Positions 47,086 through 59,123 of a DNA stretch of 64,000 nt are shown here, one piece after another; the first letter of the stretch is position 1, and each line of letters starts with the position of its first letter. The notes below the pieces were generated by a model. It worked only from the letters and a program-made list of their open reading frames with translations, was not told where the DNA came from and did not search any database. The DNA comes from Datura wrightii (lineage: Eukaryota > Streptophyta > Magnoliopsida > Solanales > Solanaceae), in NCBI GenBank assembly GCA_035772735.1, contig JASDFA010000007.1, forward strand, positions 77,883,501-77,947,500, in the 5' to 3' direction. The translations under genes and the position numbers were made by a program.

Positions 47086-49849
47086 TGTCACGCCCCACCT
47101 TGGGGGGTATGACTGGCACCTGGTGCCCTACTAAGACCTGACCTGCTGAACTGTTAAGTCTGGGCGCATCTGGCGCCTGGCTGGCTCTAGCTCAAATTTC
47201 TGGAAACAAAGGGCTATATAGCGGCTGTAAATACAGCCCCCGACTGATTGGCCTATAGCCTTCTGTACCTGTACTACAGCTGACCAGAAACAAGGCAAAT
47301 CAGGGGAACCTATGCGGGCCGACAAGGCCACCATGCTGTCTAGTTATCTGCAACTCCAGCATAACATACTGAAAAAGCTACGTGACCGACAAGGTCACCA
47401 CTACTGGTAAACTATGGCCCCACACGGCCATTACAAAAGAAAGAAGTAGTAAAGGCAACTATACAACTGCACGACCTCTCACGACCGGCTCATCTGACCA
47501 CAGGGAATATAAACAGACTGCAAGCCTCTAAGAAGGATAATAGAAATGATCGGGACAGGGCCCCGACCTACCCGTACTGTACAACAAAAGGAACTGAACT
47601 ACACCTCTAGAAATTCAGTCTCCGGATGACAGGAGCTGAATATTCGACCGCTGATGGGGATCACGTGGTATCGCCTGCGCGTCTATGGGTACCTGCAGGC
47701 AAGTAATGCAACGCCCCACTGGGCGTCAGTACCGCTGGTACTGAGTATGTAAAGCAAACTGAATACAGCTGAATACAAGTAATATAACTAAAAATTCTGA
47801 ATAGTAGGAGCTAACTGAATCTGTAAGAACTGAAGGGATATCTGAAATCAATAACATAACTATCAAAACTGAAATAAGAAGGAGTAGATAACTGTCTGAT
47901 AGTGTAGATCGTACCTGTTCTTAATCATACTGAAGGGAGTAGGAATCATACCTGGAGACGTATCATTCTACTACTAATCTGCTCGTATCTACTGTAATAT
48001 GGTATAACATACATAACATAACATGGCATACACAACCTTACCCGGCCCCCATAAGCCGGGAGGTACAATCAACACAGAATCTATACCCCTACCCCGGTCA
48101 ACCCATCTCCTACACTGGCTGTAAGCATCCTGCCGGTCCCCTGGGTATGCACTTGGGCTCGCTGAGCCCCTGACTATAACTGTATCTGAGTCCGGAGGAC
48201 TCCTGAATCTGCACCCGGGCGTATCCGCTCGACTGGGGTGTGTAAGGGCCGATCAAGGCACAAGTATGGGGAAAAACTGGCATCCCATCTTCATCCCCTG
48301 GCGGGACGGCATGCCACTCCGTAGAGTGACGTATCCTCGTCCTCTGGCGGACGAGTCGATACAGCTATTAACCCTGGGCGGTCATGGATGCTAGGTAATC
48401 CAACCCCAAACAATACAACGGTCTCAACTGGTAATACTGTCTGGGTATCTCACATGCTGAGGCTAATAGGGATAAAGTATCATATATATTACATGCTGGG
48501 CTACTGATAGCAATCGTACGTATTTAATACGTGCTGAGGCAGGTAAAGATGTATAAATATGAACATAGTCTCCTGCCGGGCTGTACTGAGCAAATGCTAT
48601 AAGGTAATGTTTCTGCTGAAAATTCTGCTGTTTACTAAGTCTCTGTATACACTATATGCTGGACTAATGATAGAAATAAGTACATACTTAATACATGCTG
48701 AGGCTGGAAGTACTATATATGTATGTACGAATATAATCTTTTTGCTAGACTACGTTGTATAGTAACTTTCTATAGTAACAGGATTTACTAATCCTGACAT
48801 GCTTTTTGAACTTCATTTTAGTCTGCTATTCTATTTCTGAAGTGCTTTACGGATACTGTACTACTTCACGGGGTTTCAGCTGAACACAACAATATCTTAA
48901 CATGGCATACTACATCACATTCTGAATATACTGGGCACTCTCTAACGCTTGCGTTAGAATCTATATCATACTGATAGGTTTCATACACATTACAACCCAA
49001 TGTTTCTCACATCGTACCAACATTCATAATAACGCAATACTCGACTTCCGAACATTTTACTGGTCCGTAATTTATTACGCTATACTGATATTACTTAACT
49101 TGCCGAAGGAAACTAACTTTACATACCTTATCTTTGAATATTCGTCCGTCGGACGAAGCTCGGCCGGTACTTCAACTATTTTCTCCCAACTGCATTCATA
49201 AATACGTCAATCAATACTAAATACAACATTACTATAAAGAGCGACGTTACTTTTGATTTAATTTATAGCCTAAACTTAGGCTTATCGAAAGACGGTCAAA
49301 AACTCGCTATTTTCCAGCGGCCCAGAAGGGAGAATTATTTACTTCTTAGCTAGGAACACATAGACATTAATTTAGAGAAATTCTACTTACTTTAGTTCGG
49401 CGGCTCGCCGATTCGTCGGCCGTTTTTCGCAAAACTAACTCCGTAGAAATGCTCTCTGCTGCTAAATACCTTGATATCTAGGATTAATTTGGGTTTGGGC
49501 AGCGTTTGGCAGCGTAATCGGACGAAAATATTTAAGTTTCTTCGTCTTCTCTCTGTTTACAGCATTTCTGGAATTTGGTAAGTGAGGGAAATGATTTTAA
49601 CCCGAAGTGGGGGCTTTATATACTTGGGCCTGGACAAGGGCAACGTGTCACGGAGCCATCGCGGAGGCCTCACCTCCGTGACACGCTGCCATCGCGGAGG
49701 GGCTCTGCCTCGGCTCCTCCCGCGATGGTTCGATAGGTTTCTCGTCCGATCTTTTCCCAGGCCTTTCCCTAGCACGTATGGCTTTCAAATATGCTTAACC
49801 AACGTGCGAATAGGTCATCTAAGTGCCGGGAATTCTACGGGGTATAACA
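47086..49849 (-). repeat. TEK-3 middle LTR, 2764 bp
   Basis: It reads TGTCACGCCCC to GGGGTATAACA. The inverted repeat arms are at 49644-49655 / 49674-49685. It is nearly identical to 55117-57835, but that copy lacks about 45 bp near 56127. ORFs such as 47131-47334 and 48559-48762 recur in both LTRs only through copy identity. Confidence 0.93.
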
Positions 49850-50118
49850 TTCTCCCCCCCTTAGGAACATTCGTCCTCGAATGTATACTGCTATCTAGAG
49901 GACTGCTTATTCTAGTTTCTGGAAAAATTTTGGCAGAGTTTCCCCTGTAATATGGACTATCGCAAAGACCTGAAACGCAGAAAAAGTCCAACACAGGCAC
50001 TGCACACAATATTCTACAATCCACTGGACAACTAAATATCACTTCTTTCTTTATCATTTACAGCATACATACCATAAAGTACTGTGTAAATAATGATACG
50101 GACATACCTGTCATCTGA
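49850..50118 (-). other. TEK-3 polypurine tract and 3' internal spacer
   Basis: On the minus strand the tract is CTAAGGGGGGGAGAA directly before the LTR (49850-49864). The hairpin CATTCG-(TCCT on the plus strand)-CGAATG is at 49868-49883. No gene. Confidence 0.8.
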
Positions 50119-53100
50119 CTAGGCCTGAAATAAGTGAGGGTATCTGGTTTTCATATCTTCTTCAGCCTCCCACGTCGTTTCTTCCCGATTTCTATTACGC
50201 CACAATACCTTGACAAATGCAACATCTTTAGTTCTCAGTCTGCGAATTTGTCTGTCTAAGATAGCTACGGGAACCTCTTCGTAGGCTAACTCCTCTGTGA
50301 CCTGAACATCCTGGGCTGGAACTACTGTAGAAGGGTCCCCTATGAACTTTCTTAACATGGAAACGTGGAATACTGGGTGAACCGACGCTAACTCTGGAGG
50401 CAAGTTCAACTCGTATGCCACGCGGCCTATTCTTCGCCGAACCTGATACGGCCCAATGAATCTTGGGCTAAGCTTGCCCTTCTTGCCAAACCTCATTACC
50501 CCTTTCATCGGGGACACTTTCAGATATACCCAATCGTTTACCGAAAATTCTAGATTTCTGCGCCGCCTATCTGCGTATGATTTCTGGCGGCTCTGAGCGG
50601 TCAGTAAACGTTCCCGGATAAGCTTTATCTTTTCTTCGGACTGCCGAATAATGTCTGGGCCAACTAATGCTGATTCTCCTATCTCAAACCAGCCCACCGG
50701 CGATCTACATTTTCGCCCGTATAGTGCCTCGAAAGGCACCATCTGAATAGCTGAATGGTAGCTGTTATTATAAGCAAATTCAATTAACGAAAGATGTTCA
50801 TCCCATCTACCCCCAAAATCTAACACACACGCTCGTAACATATCTTCGAGCGTCTGAATTGTACGTTCAGCCTGCCCATCTGTTTGAGGATGGAATGCTG
50901 TGCTCAAATTAATCTGCGTCCCCAAACCTTTCTGAAACGATTGCCAGAATCTAGCTGTAAATTGTGCTCCCCTGTCTGAAATGATAGATACCGGCACGCC
51001 ATGCAATCTAACTATTTCTCTGATATACAATTCGGCATAATCCTCAGCTGAGAAGGTAGCCCTTACTGGCAGGAAATGAGCTGATTTTGTCAGCCTGTCA
51101 ACTATTACCCAAATGGAATCATTTCTGCGTCTAGTACGGGGTAACCCTGTTACAAAATCCATGTTTATTACTTCCCATTTCCACATAGGTATCATTATCT
51201 CCTGAGTCAAACCACCCGGTTTCTGGTGTTCTGCCTTCACCTGATGACAATTAGCACATCTAGATACAAATTCAGCTATCTCAGTTTTCATACCTGGCCA
51301 CCAGTAGATGTCTCTGATGTCGTGGTACATTTTCGTCGCCCCTGGGTGAAGGGAATAGCGAGCGTAGTGTACCTCATGCATGATCTGCCCACGAAGTCCT
51401 GCGACATTCGGGACACAAAGGCGGCCCTTACAATGTAGCACACCATCCTCGGTTATCTGAAAATCCGGCTCCTTACCCTTCTGAACTCTATCTCTGAACT
51501 GGACTAAATCGGGATCCTCATACTGCCGTTCTGTTACCTCTGTAACTAACGATGACACTGCAGAATTCTGAATTACTGGTCCATTATTTTCTGTTTCTAT
51601 TACTTGAACGGCTAGGCCAGCTAACTGATGAATCTCCTTAGCTAATTTCTGTTGCTCGGGTCGCAAATACGCCAAACTCCCCATTGACTTACGACTCAGG
51701 GCATCTGCTACCACATTAGCTTTTCCGGGGTGGTACAAAATATTCACATCATAGTCTTTCAACAACTCTAACCAGCAGCGTTGCCGCAGATTCAACTCCC
51801 TCTGGGTGAAAATGTACTGTAAACTTTTATGATCTGTATAAATATCAACATGGATGCCGTACAGATAATGCCTCCACATCTTCAAGGCATGAATTACTGC
51901 GGCCAATTCCAGGTCATGGGTAGGGTAATTCTTTTCGTGTTTTCTCAGCTGTCTGGAGGCATATGCAATTACTCTACCATGCTGCATCAACACACAACCC
52001 AATCCGACACCTGACGCGTCGCAATAGACTGAATAACCTTTTGTGCCTTCCGGCAGTGCTAGTACGGGGGCGGAGGTTAACCTATCTTTCAATTCCTGGA
52101 AACTCTGCTCGCATGCCTCCGTCCACTAAAACTTTGCCGCTTTCTGTGTCAATTTAGTTAAAGGTGCTGCAATGGTTGAGAATCCCTCAACAAATCTCCG
52201 ATAATACCCTGCTAACCTCAGAAAACTACGAACTTCAGTCGGGGTAGTAGGCCTAGGCCATGACTTAACTGCTTCTATCTTCTGCTTGTCTACCTGTATA
52301 CCAGTTTCTGAGACAATATGCCCCAAAAAGGCCACTGAGTTAAGCCAGAATTCACACTTCGAAAATTTAGCATACAACTGGCGGTCCCTGAGAATCTGGA
52401 GCACTATTCGCAAATGAGTCCGGTGATCTGCTTCAGAGCGAGAATACACCAGAATATCATCAATGAATACTATCACGAACAAGTCCAGGAAGGGTCTAAA
52501 AATACTGTTCATCAGGTCCATAAAGACTGCTGGGGCATTTGTTAGCCCGAAGGACATAACCAGAAATTCAAAATGTCCATATCGGGTCCTGAATGCTGTG
52601 TTAGGGATGTCCCTCTCACGTACTCGGACCTGGTGATATCCGGACCGCAAGTCAATCTTAGAAAAGTATCTGGCTCCCTGTAGCTGATCAAATAAGTCAT
52701 CAATTCTGGGAAGCGGATACTTGTTCTTTACTGTAACTTTGTTTAGCTGCCGATAATCTATGCACATTCGGAGTGAGCCATCTTTCTTTCTCACAAACAA
52801 GACTGGCGCACCCCACGGGGAAGTACTCGGCCTGATAAAACCTTTATCTAACAAGTCTTTCAACTGCTCCTTTAATTCTCTGAGTTCTGCAGGAGCCATA
52901 CGATAAGGAGGTATTGATATTGGCTGAGTGCCTGGTAGCAAGTCAATAGTGAAGTCTATTTCCCTTTCTGGGGGAAGACCAGGTAACTCATCAGGAAATA
53001 CATCTGGGAATTCATTTACCACTGGAACAGACTGGAGTGTCGGAGATTCTGCTTGGACATCCTGAACTCTGACAAGATGGTAAATGCACCCCTTAGATAT

Positions 53101-54902
53101 CAACTTCCTCGCTCGAAGGTAGGAAATAAACCTACCTTTTGGCGTCGTGGTGCTGCCCTTCCACTCCCGTACTGCTTCCCCCGGGAAGTGGAATCGGACC
53201 ATTTTGGTCCAACATTCAACATTGGCAAAGCATGGCACTAACCAGTCCATACCCATTATGGCATCAAAGTCTATCATTTCTAACTCGACCAGATCTACTG
53301 TGGTCTGACGGTCAACAATCTCTACTGTACACCCGCGGTAGATTCGTCTAGCTGTGATAGAGTCACCAACGGGCGTAGATACCAAGAAGGGTTGCCGTAA
53401 TGATTCTGGTACAATACTAAACTTCCGTGCCACAAATGGAGTAATATAGGACAGAGTAGACCCTGGATCAATTAATACATAAGCAGGGTGTGAGCAGATA
53501 GTTAGCATACCTGTCACAACATCAGGCGATGCCTCTGAATCTTGCCTCCCTGGTAAGGCATATGTGCGGCTTGGAACCGCACCTGTACTGGAGGCCCCTG
53601 ATCTGCCTCGACCCCTGCCTGCTGAAACTGAGGGCCTACGCCCAGTCGAGGATGTTGTGGCTCGTGACCCTGCTGATGTCCTATCCTGTCTATCGCGGTC
53701 CTCTCGACCTCTGGCTGGGCAATCTTTCATCAAATGGCCTTCTTGGCCACAAATATAACATGCGGTGGAGCCATATCTGCATGCTCCAGAATGACGTCGA
53801 TTGCATATAGGGCAAAGTGGTAGGGTATACCTACTCTGCTCTGCCCTCCTCTGTAATGGTGAATCTGCCATCTGCGAGCCTCTACCAGTCCCTGACTGCC
53901 CCTGCGGCTGGATCTACCCCCCTGTAACTGTGGCAGAGGCGGGGGCCTGGGCGGCCTGTCTGACATTCGGGGCCTGGGTCCTCCCCGGGCCTCTCCCTGT
54001 AATTCAACTGGCCTGTCCCGGCGACGCTGTTCCTGATTAACCCTTCTGACCTCTCGTTGCCGCTGTCTGATGCCCTCAATATTCTGAGCAAATGCCTGAA
54101 TACGAGCAATATCCATGTCCTCTTGCAGTGTAGCTGTAGTACAAATCTCAACATATTCTGGATTTAAGCCCGTAATGAAGCGATGCACTCTGGATGCCAT
54201 GGTATCAACGAAGGCCGGTGCATATCGGGCTAGAGAATCAAACTGCAAAGAATATTCCCGAACACTCATGGCCCCCTGTTCTAGATGTAGGAACTGGTCT
54301 ACCCGGGCCTGTCGAATCTCCCGCGGCAGATAATGATCCAGAAAGGCTCCTGAAAAGCTGGACCAGGTGGGAGGGGAAGCATCTCTCCCTCGGGACCTTT
54401 CCCAGCTTTCGTACCATAACACCGCAATATCCCGTAACCGGAATGCGGCCAACTCAACTGACTCGGTAGACGTGGCATGCATAACCCTAAAGATTCTCTG
54501 CATCTGATCCAGAAAATCTTGGGGGTCCTCTGTTCGGTCCGTACCTGTGAACTGTGGGGGATTCAGGGCTAAGAATTCTCGGACCCTCGGACTACCGGGC
54601 CCTCCTGATGATTCTGCAGCTGTAGATGGCATTGGCTGACGCTGAGCAGCCATCATCTGTGCTAACAAAACTACAGCACTCCTAACCTCCTGATCAGAAG
54701 GAATCAATATAGGGGCTGCTGAAGGTAATGTCGCCCCAAGTGACTCCTGATGTGGTGGAGACTGCTGAGGAGGCTGAGATGAAGCCTCTGTAGGGCCCTC
54801 TGATCGGGCTGTCTCCAAATGAGGGAGAGGCATCCCGCTGGTGCCTTCTCCTGCTGCGATGTCTAAGTTCCGACCTGTAATAGGATGGCACTGGTCTGAC
54901 AT
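50119..54902 (-). pseudogene. TEK-3 gag-pol with chromodomain, nearly intact
   Basis: The gene starts at 54902 (MSDQCHP) and ends with TAG at 50119. Only two lesions are visible: a 1-nt deletion near 53905 in the Arg/Gly-rich linker before the zinc knuckle, and TAG at 52126-52128 (CAG in TEK-1) between RT and RNase H. Domains along the minus strand: gag fold (about 54560-54040), CCHC knuckle CYICGQEGHLMKDC (about 53765-53720), protease LIDPGST (about 53470), RT FIDDIL (about 52450), RNase H YCDASG (about 52020), integrase zinc finger (51380-51240), Asp about 51160, Asp about 50970, Glu about 50870, chromodomain (about 50280-50119, ending TRYPHLFQA). This is the best-preserved chromovirus in the window and the reference for the lesions in TEK-1 and TEK-2. 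Confidence 0.94.
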
Positions 54903-55100
54903 TATCTGTAACCAAAGAATATGGTAAGATTTTTAGGAATTCAACCCTATACTGTACAGCTCTATAGCACGACTGAATCAGAATAAAAGACAACCATCCT
55001 ATCATGCCTTGCAGCCTCCTACCCATAGTATGTGGTGCACAACACATCCATGGACAGGACTCTACTTAGCACGGCTTGCAGACTCCCTGGGATACGACCT

Positions 55101-55112
55101 GCTCTGATACCA
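55101..55112 (-). other. TEK-3 primer-binding site (initiator tRNA-Met)
   Basis: GCTCTGATACCA (minus strand TGGTATCAGAGC) four bases before the 5' LTR end at 55117. Confidence 0.92.
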
Positions 55113-55116
55113 AGTT

Positions 55117-57835
55117 TGTCACGCCCCACCTTGGGGGGTATGACTGGCACCTGGTGCCCTACAAAGACCTGACCTGCTGAACTATTAAGCCTGGGCGCAT
55201 CTGGCGCCTGGCTGGCTCTAGCTCAAATTTCTGGAAACAAAGGGCTATATAGCGGCTGTAAATACAGCCCCTGACCCATTGGCCTATAGCCTTCTGTACC
55301 TGTACTACAGCTGACCAGAAACAAGGCAAATCAGGGGAACCTATGCGGGCCGACAAGGCCACCATGCTGTCTAGTTATCTGCAACTCAAGCATAACATAC
55401 TGAAAAAGCTACGTGACCGGCAAGGTCACCACTACTGGTAAACTATGGCCCCACACGGCCATTACAAAAGAAAGAAGTAGTAAAGGCAACTATACAACTG
55501 CACGACCTCTCACGACCGGCTCATCTGACCACAGGGAATATAAATAGACTACAAGCCTCTAAGAAGGATAATAGAAATGATCGGGAAAGGGCCCCGACCT
55601 ACCCATACTGTATAACAAAAGGAACTGAACTACACCTCTAGAAATTCAGTCTCCGGATGTCAGGAGCTGAATATTCGACCACTGATGGGGATCACGTGGT
55701 ATCGCCTGCGCGTCTATGGGTACCTGCAGGCAAGTAATGCAGCGCCCCACTGGGCGTCAGTACCGCTGGTACTGAGTATGTAAAGCAAACTGAATACAGC
55801 TGAATACAAGTAATATAACTAAAAATTCTGAATAGTAGGAGCTAACTGAATCTGTAAGAACTGAAGGGATATCTGAAATCAATAACATAACTGTCAAAAC
55901 TGAAATAAGAAGGAGTAGATAACTGTCTGATAGTGTAGATCGTACCTGTTCTTAATCATACTTAAGGGAGTAGGAATCATACCTGGAGACGTATCATTCT
56001 ACTACTAATCTGCTCGTATCTACTGTAATATGGTATAACATACATAACATAACATGGCATACACAACCTTACCCGGCCCCCATAAGCCGGGAGGTACAAT
56101 CAACACAGAATCTATACCCCTACCCCTGGGTATGCACTTGGGCTCGCTGAGCCCCTGACTATAACTGTATCTGAGTCCGGAGGACTCCTGAATCTGCACC
56201 CGGGCGTATCCGCTCGACTGGGGTGTGTAAGGGCCGATCAAGGCACAAGTATGGGGAAAAACTGGCATCCCATCTTCGTCCCCTGGCGGGACGGCATGCC
56301 ACTCCATAGAGTGACGTATCCTCGTCCTCTGGCGGACGAGTCGATACAACTATTAACCCTGGGCGGTCGTGGATGCTAGGTAATCCAACCCCAAACAATA
56401 CAACGGTCTCAACTGGTAATACTGTCTGGGTATCTCACATGCTGAGGCTAATAGGGATAAAGTATCATATATATTACATGCTGGGCTACTGATAGCAATC
56501 TGTACGTATTTAATACGTGCTGAGGCAGGTAAAGATGTATAAATATGAACATAGTCTCCTACTGGGCTGTACTGAGCAAATGCTATAAGGTAATGTTTCT
56601 GCTGAAAATTCTGCTATTTACTAAGTCTCTGTATACACTATATGCTGGACTAATGATAGAAATAAGTACATACTTAATACATGCTGAGGCTGGAAGTACT
56701 ATATATGTATGTACGAATATAATCTTTCTGCTAGACTACGTTGTATAGTAACTTTCTATAGTAACAGGATTTACTAATCCTGACATGCTTTCTGAACTTC
56801 ATTTTAGTTTGCTATTCTATTTCTAAAGTGCTTTACGGATACTGTACTACTTCACGGGGTTTCAGCTGAACACAACAATATCTTAACATGGCATACTACA
56901 TCACATTCTGAATATACTGGGCACTCTCTAACGCTTGCGTTAGAATCTATATCATACTGATAGGTTTCATACACATTACAACCCAATGTTTCTCACATCG
57001 TACCAACATTCATAATAACGCAATACTCGACTTCCGAACATTTTACTGGTCCGTAATTTATTACGCTATACTGATATTACTTAACTTGCCGAAGGAAACT
57101 AACTTTACATACCTTATCTTTGAATATTCGTCCGTCGGACGAAGCTCGGCCGGTACTTCAACTATTTTCTCCCAACTGCATTCATAAATACGTCAATCAA
57201 TACTAAATACAACATTACTATAAAGAGCGACGTTACTTTCGATTTAATTTATAGCCTAAACTTAGGCTTATCGAAAGACGGTCAAAAACTCGCTATTTTC
57301 CAGCGGCCCAGAAGGGAGAATTATTTACTTCTCAGCTAGGAACACATAGACATTAATTTAGAGCAATTCTACTTACTTTAGTTCGGCGGCTCGCCGATTC
57401 GTCGGCCGTTTTTCGCAAAACTAACTCCGTAGAAATGCTCTCTGCTGCTAAATACCTTGATATCTAGGATTAATTTGGGTTTGGGCAGCGTTTGGCAGCG
57501 TAATCGGACGAAAATATTTAAGTTTCTTCGTCTTCTCTCTGTTTACAGCGTTTCTGGAATTTGGTAAGTGAGGGAAATGATTTTAACCCAAAGTGGGGGC
57601 TTTATATACTTGGGCCTGGACAAGGGCAACGTGTCACGGAGCCATCGCGGAGGCCTCACCTCCGTGACACGCTGCCATCGCGGAGGGGCTCTGCCTCGGC
57701 TCCTCCCGCGATGGTTCGACAGGTTTCTCGTCCGATCTTTTCCCTGGCCTTTCCCTAGCACGTATGGCTTTCAAATATGCTTAACCAACGTGAGAATAGG
57801 TCATCTAAGTGCCGGGAATTCTACGGGGTATAACA
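55117..57835 (-). repeat. TEK-3 5' LTR, 2719 bp
   Basis: It reads TGTCACGCCCC to GGGGTATAACA, followed by TATTA. The inverted repeat arms are at 57630-57641 / 57660-57671, with a minus-strand TATA box just left at about 57602-57609. Confidence 0.93.
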
Positions 57836-57840
57836 TATTA

Positions 57841-59123
57841 AAATATTTTGTAAATATTTTTCCATCGAAATGATTAATGTTTTGCAAAAATTTTTCGATT
57901 TTTATTTTTGGGTTTCTCGGAGTTTGTTTTTGATTCTTTTACCGAGAATAGTCCCATTGAACCAATGTCATAGTTAGTGACCGTTCCCTATGATGGATGG
58001 ATGACGACCGTCTTAAGGGAAATGTAGTTGATAGGAGTAGTGATTTTAATTTGTTTTCAGTTTTTCCTTGGTGGATTGCATCACGGAACCTGTAGTTACT
58101 ATATGGTTGTGAAATTATGGTTGCGTGTTGTAACTGATATTCAAAATGTAAAAGTGATTCGTTTGAAAGCATGCAATTTTGTAAATATGTTGAGTTACCT
58201 TGGCTGTAGAATTCGATTCGGTGTGATTGAGGCTTAATTTTTGAATTCATGTAATTGGTTAATTAAAGAGTCTGTGAATGCATCTTGAATCGAGCATGTG
58301 CATGAAGTGTGAAGTGACGTGTTGTTATTCCATGCTATTGTGAAGTGTCTAGAACTTGCCTGGTGTGTGTACAAAACGAAATGAAGGAGGTGTAGTGTTG
58401 GAAAGGATGTAGGCATTTCTTTGTTTTAACCGAGAGTTTCTATTTTTTTTCTTCTTGTCATACACTACCTTTTTATGTGATTGTATACCCTAGTCAGCCC
58501 ATTGAGCCTTTAGCCGATTATTTCTTTCTTTTGTCCAAAATTGTATAAACTAAGCGTAATTCTTTCTTTTCATTAGCCGTAAAGTCTATACAAAACTCTT
58601 AAGCGCTTAAGAAGAACAGAAAAATTTTCCCAAAGTGTCAAAGAGTGAGAATAGTGGAAAGAAAAAGAAAAGCAGAGTGAGGAAAGAAAAGAAAAGGTTG
58701 AAGAGGCACTTGTTATAATGAAATGATAATGAAGGTGCATGAAAAACCTTTGTGTCATGTCAAGTGTGTTTGATGAAATGGGCCATACGAAAGTAAACCA
58801 GCATGAATGGGATGATGAAAAAAAGAAAAGAGAGAAACAATGTTCATGAGTTGATGGGAATGTGTTGAAAAGGCGCTTAAGGATGCTAGTGACTATTATT
58901 GGCTAATCCAATACATACTAGTTCCATAGCCTCCATTACAACCCATTAAAGTCCTACGTGATCTTACATTGCATTTCCTTATATTAGTGGAGTAATACAC
59001 TAAGGGCAAGCCTATGGGTCATGAAATGATGCATGTGAATTCTTTTGGGAGAGAGAGTGAAATTAATTTCTACATGCCCCTACTTGAATGTTTGTGTGTC
59101 ACATGAGCATAAAGGGGAAGATT
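57841..59123 (+). other. ATH-A 3' non-coding region, right part
   Basis: This continues ATH-A after TEK-3. It is colinear with about 115-1344 at the left edge of the window. It stops at ...AAAGGGGAAGATT where ATH-B begins; in ATH-L the same sequence goes on for about 310 bp to the AGGA hairpin, polypurine tract and 3' LTR. No believable ORF. Confidence 0.8.
59119..59123. repeat. Presumed left target-site duplication of ATH-B (AGATT)
   Basis: AGATT directly precedes the LTR start TGATC at 59124. ATH-L reads GGGGAAGTTTCTCTCGAG at the same place, so the site lies inside ordinary internal sequence. The right copy should be outside the window. Confidence 0.6.

Larger units (their letters stand above)
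46398..57835 (-). mobile_element. TEK-3: Tekay/Del chromovirus array with three LTRs, minus strand
   Basis: Reading on the minus strand: full LTR (57835-55117), primer site, gag-pol (54902-50119), polypurine tract, full LTR (49849-47086), second primer site, start of a second gag (46871 to about 46638), then the last 240 bp of a third LTR (about 46637-46398). TATTA duplications bound the whole 11.4 kb. The simplest reading is a tandem LTR-internal-LTR-internal-LTR array that lost most of its second unit. Confidence 0.92.
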
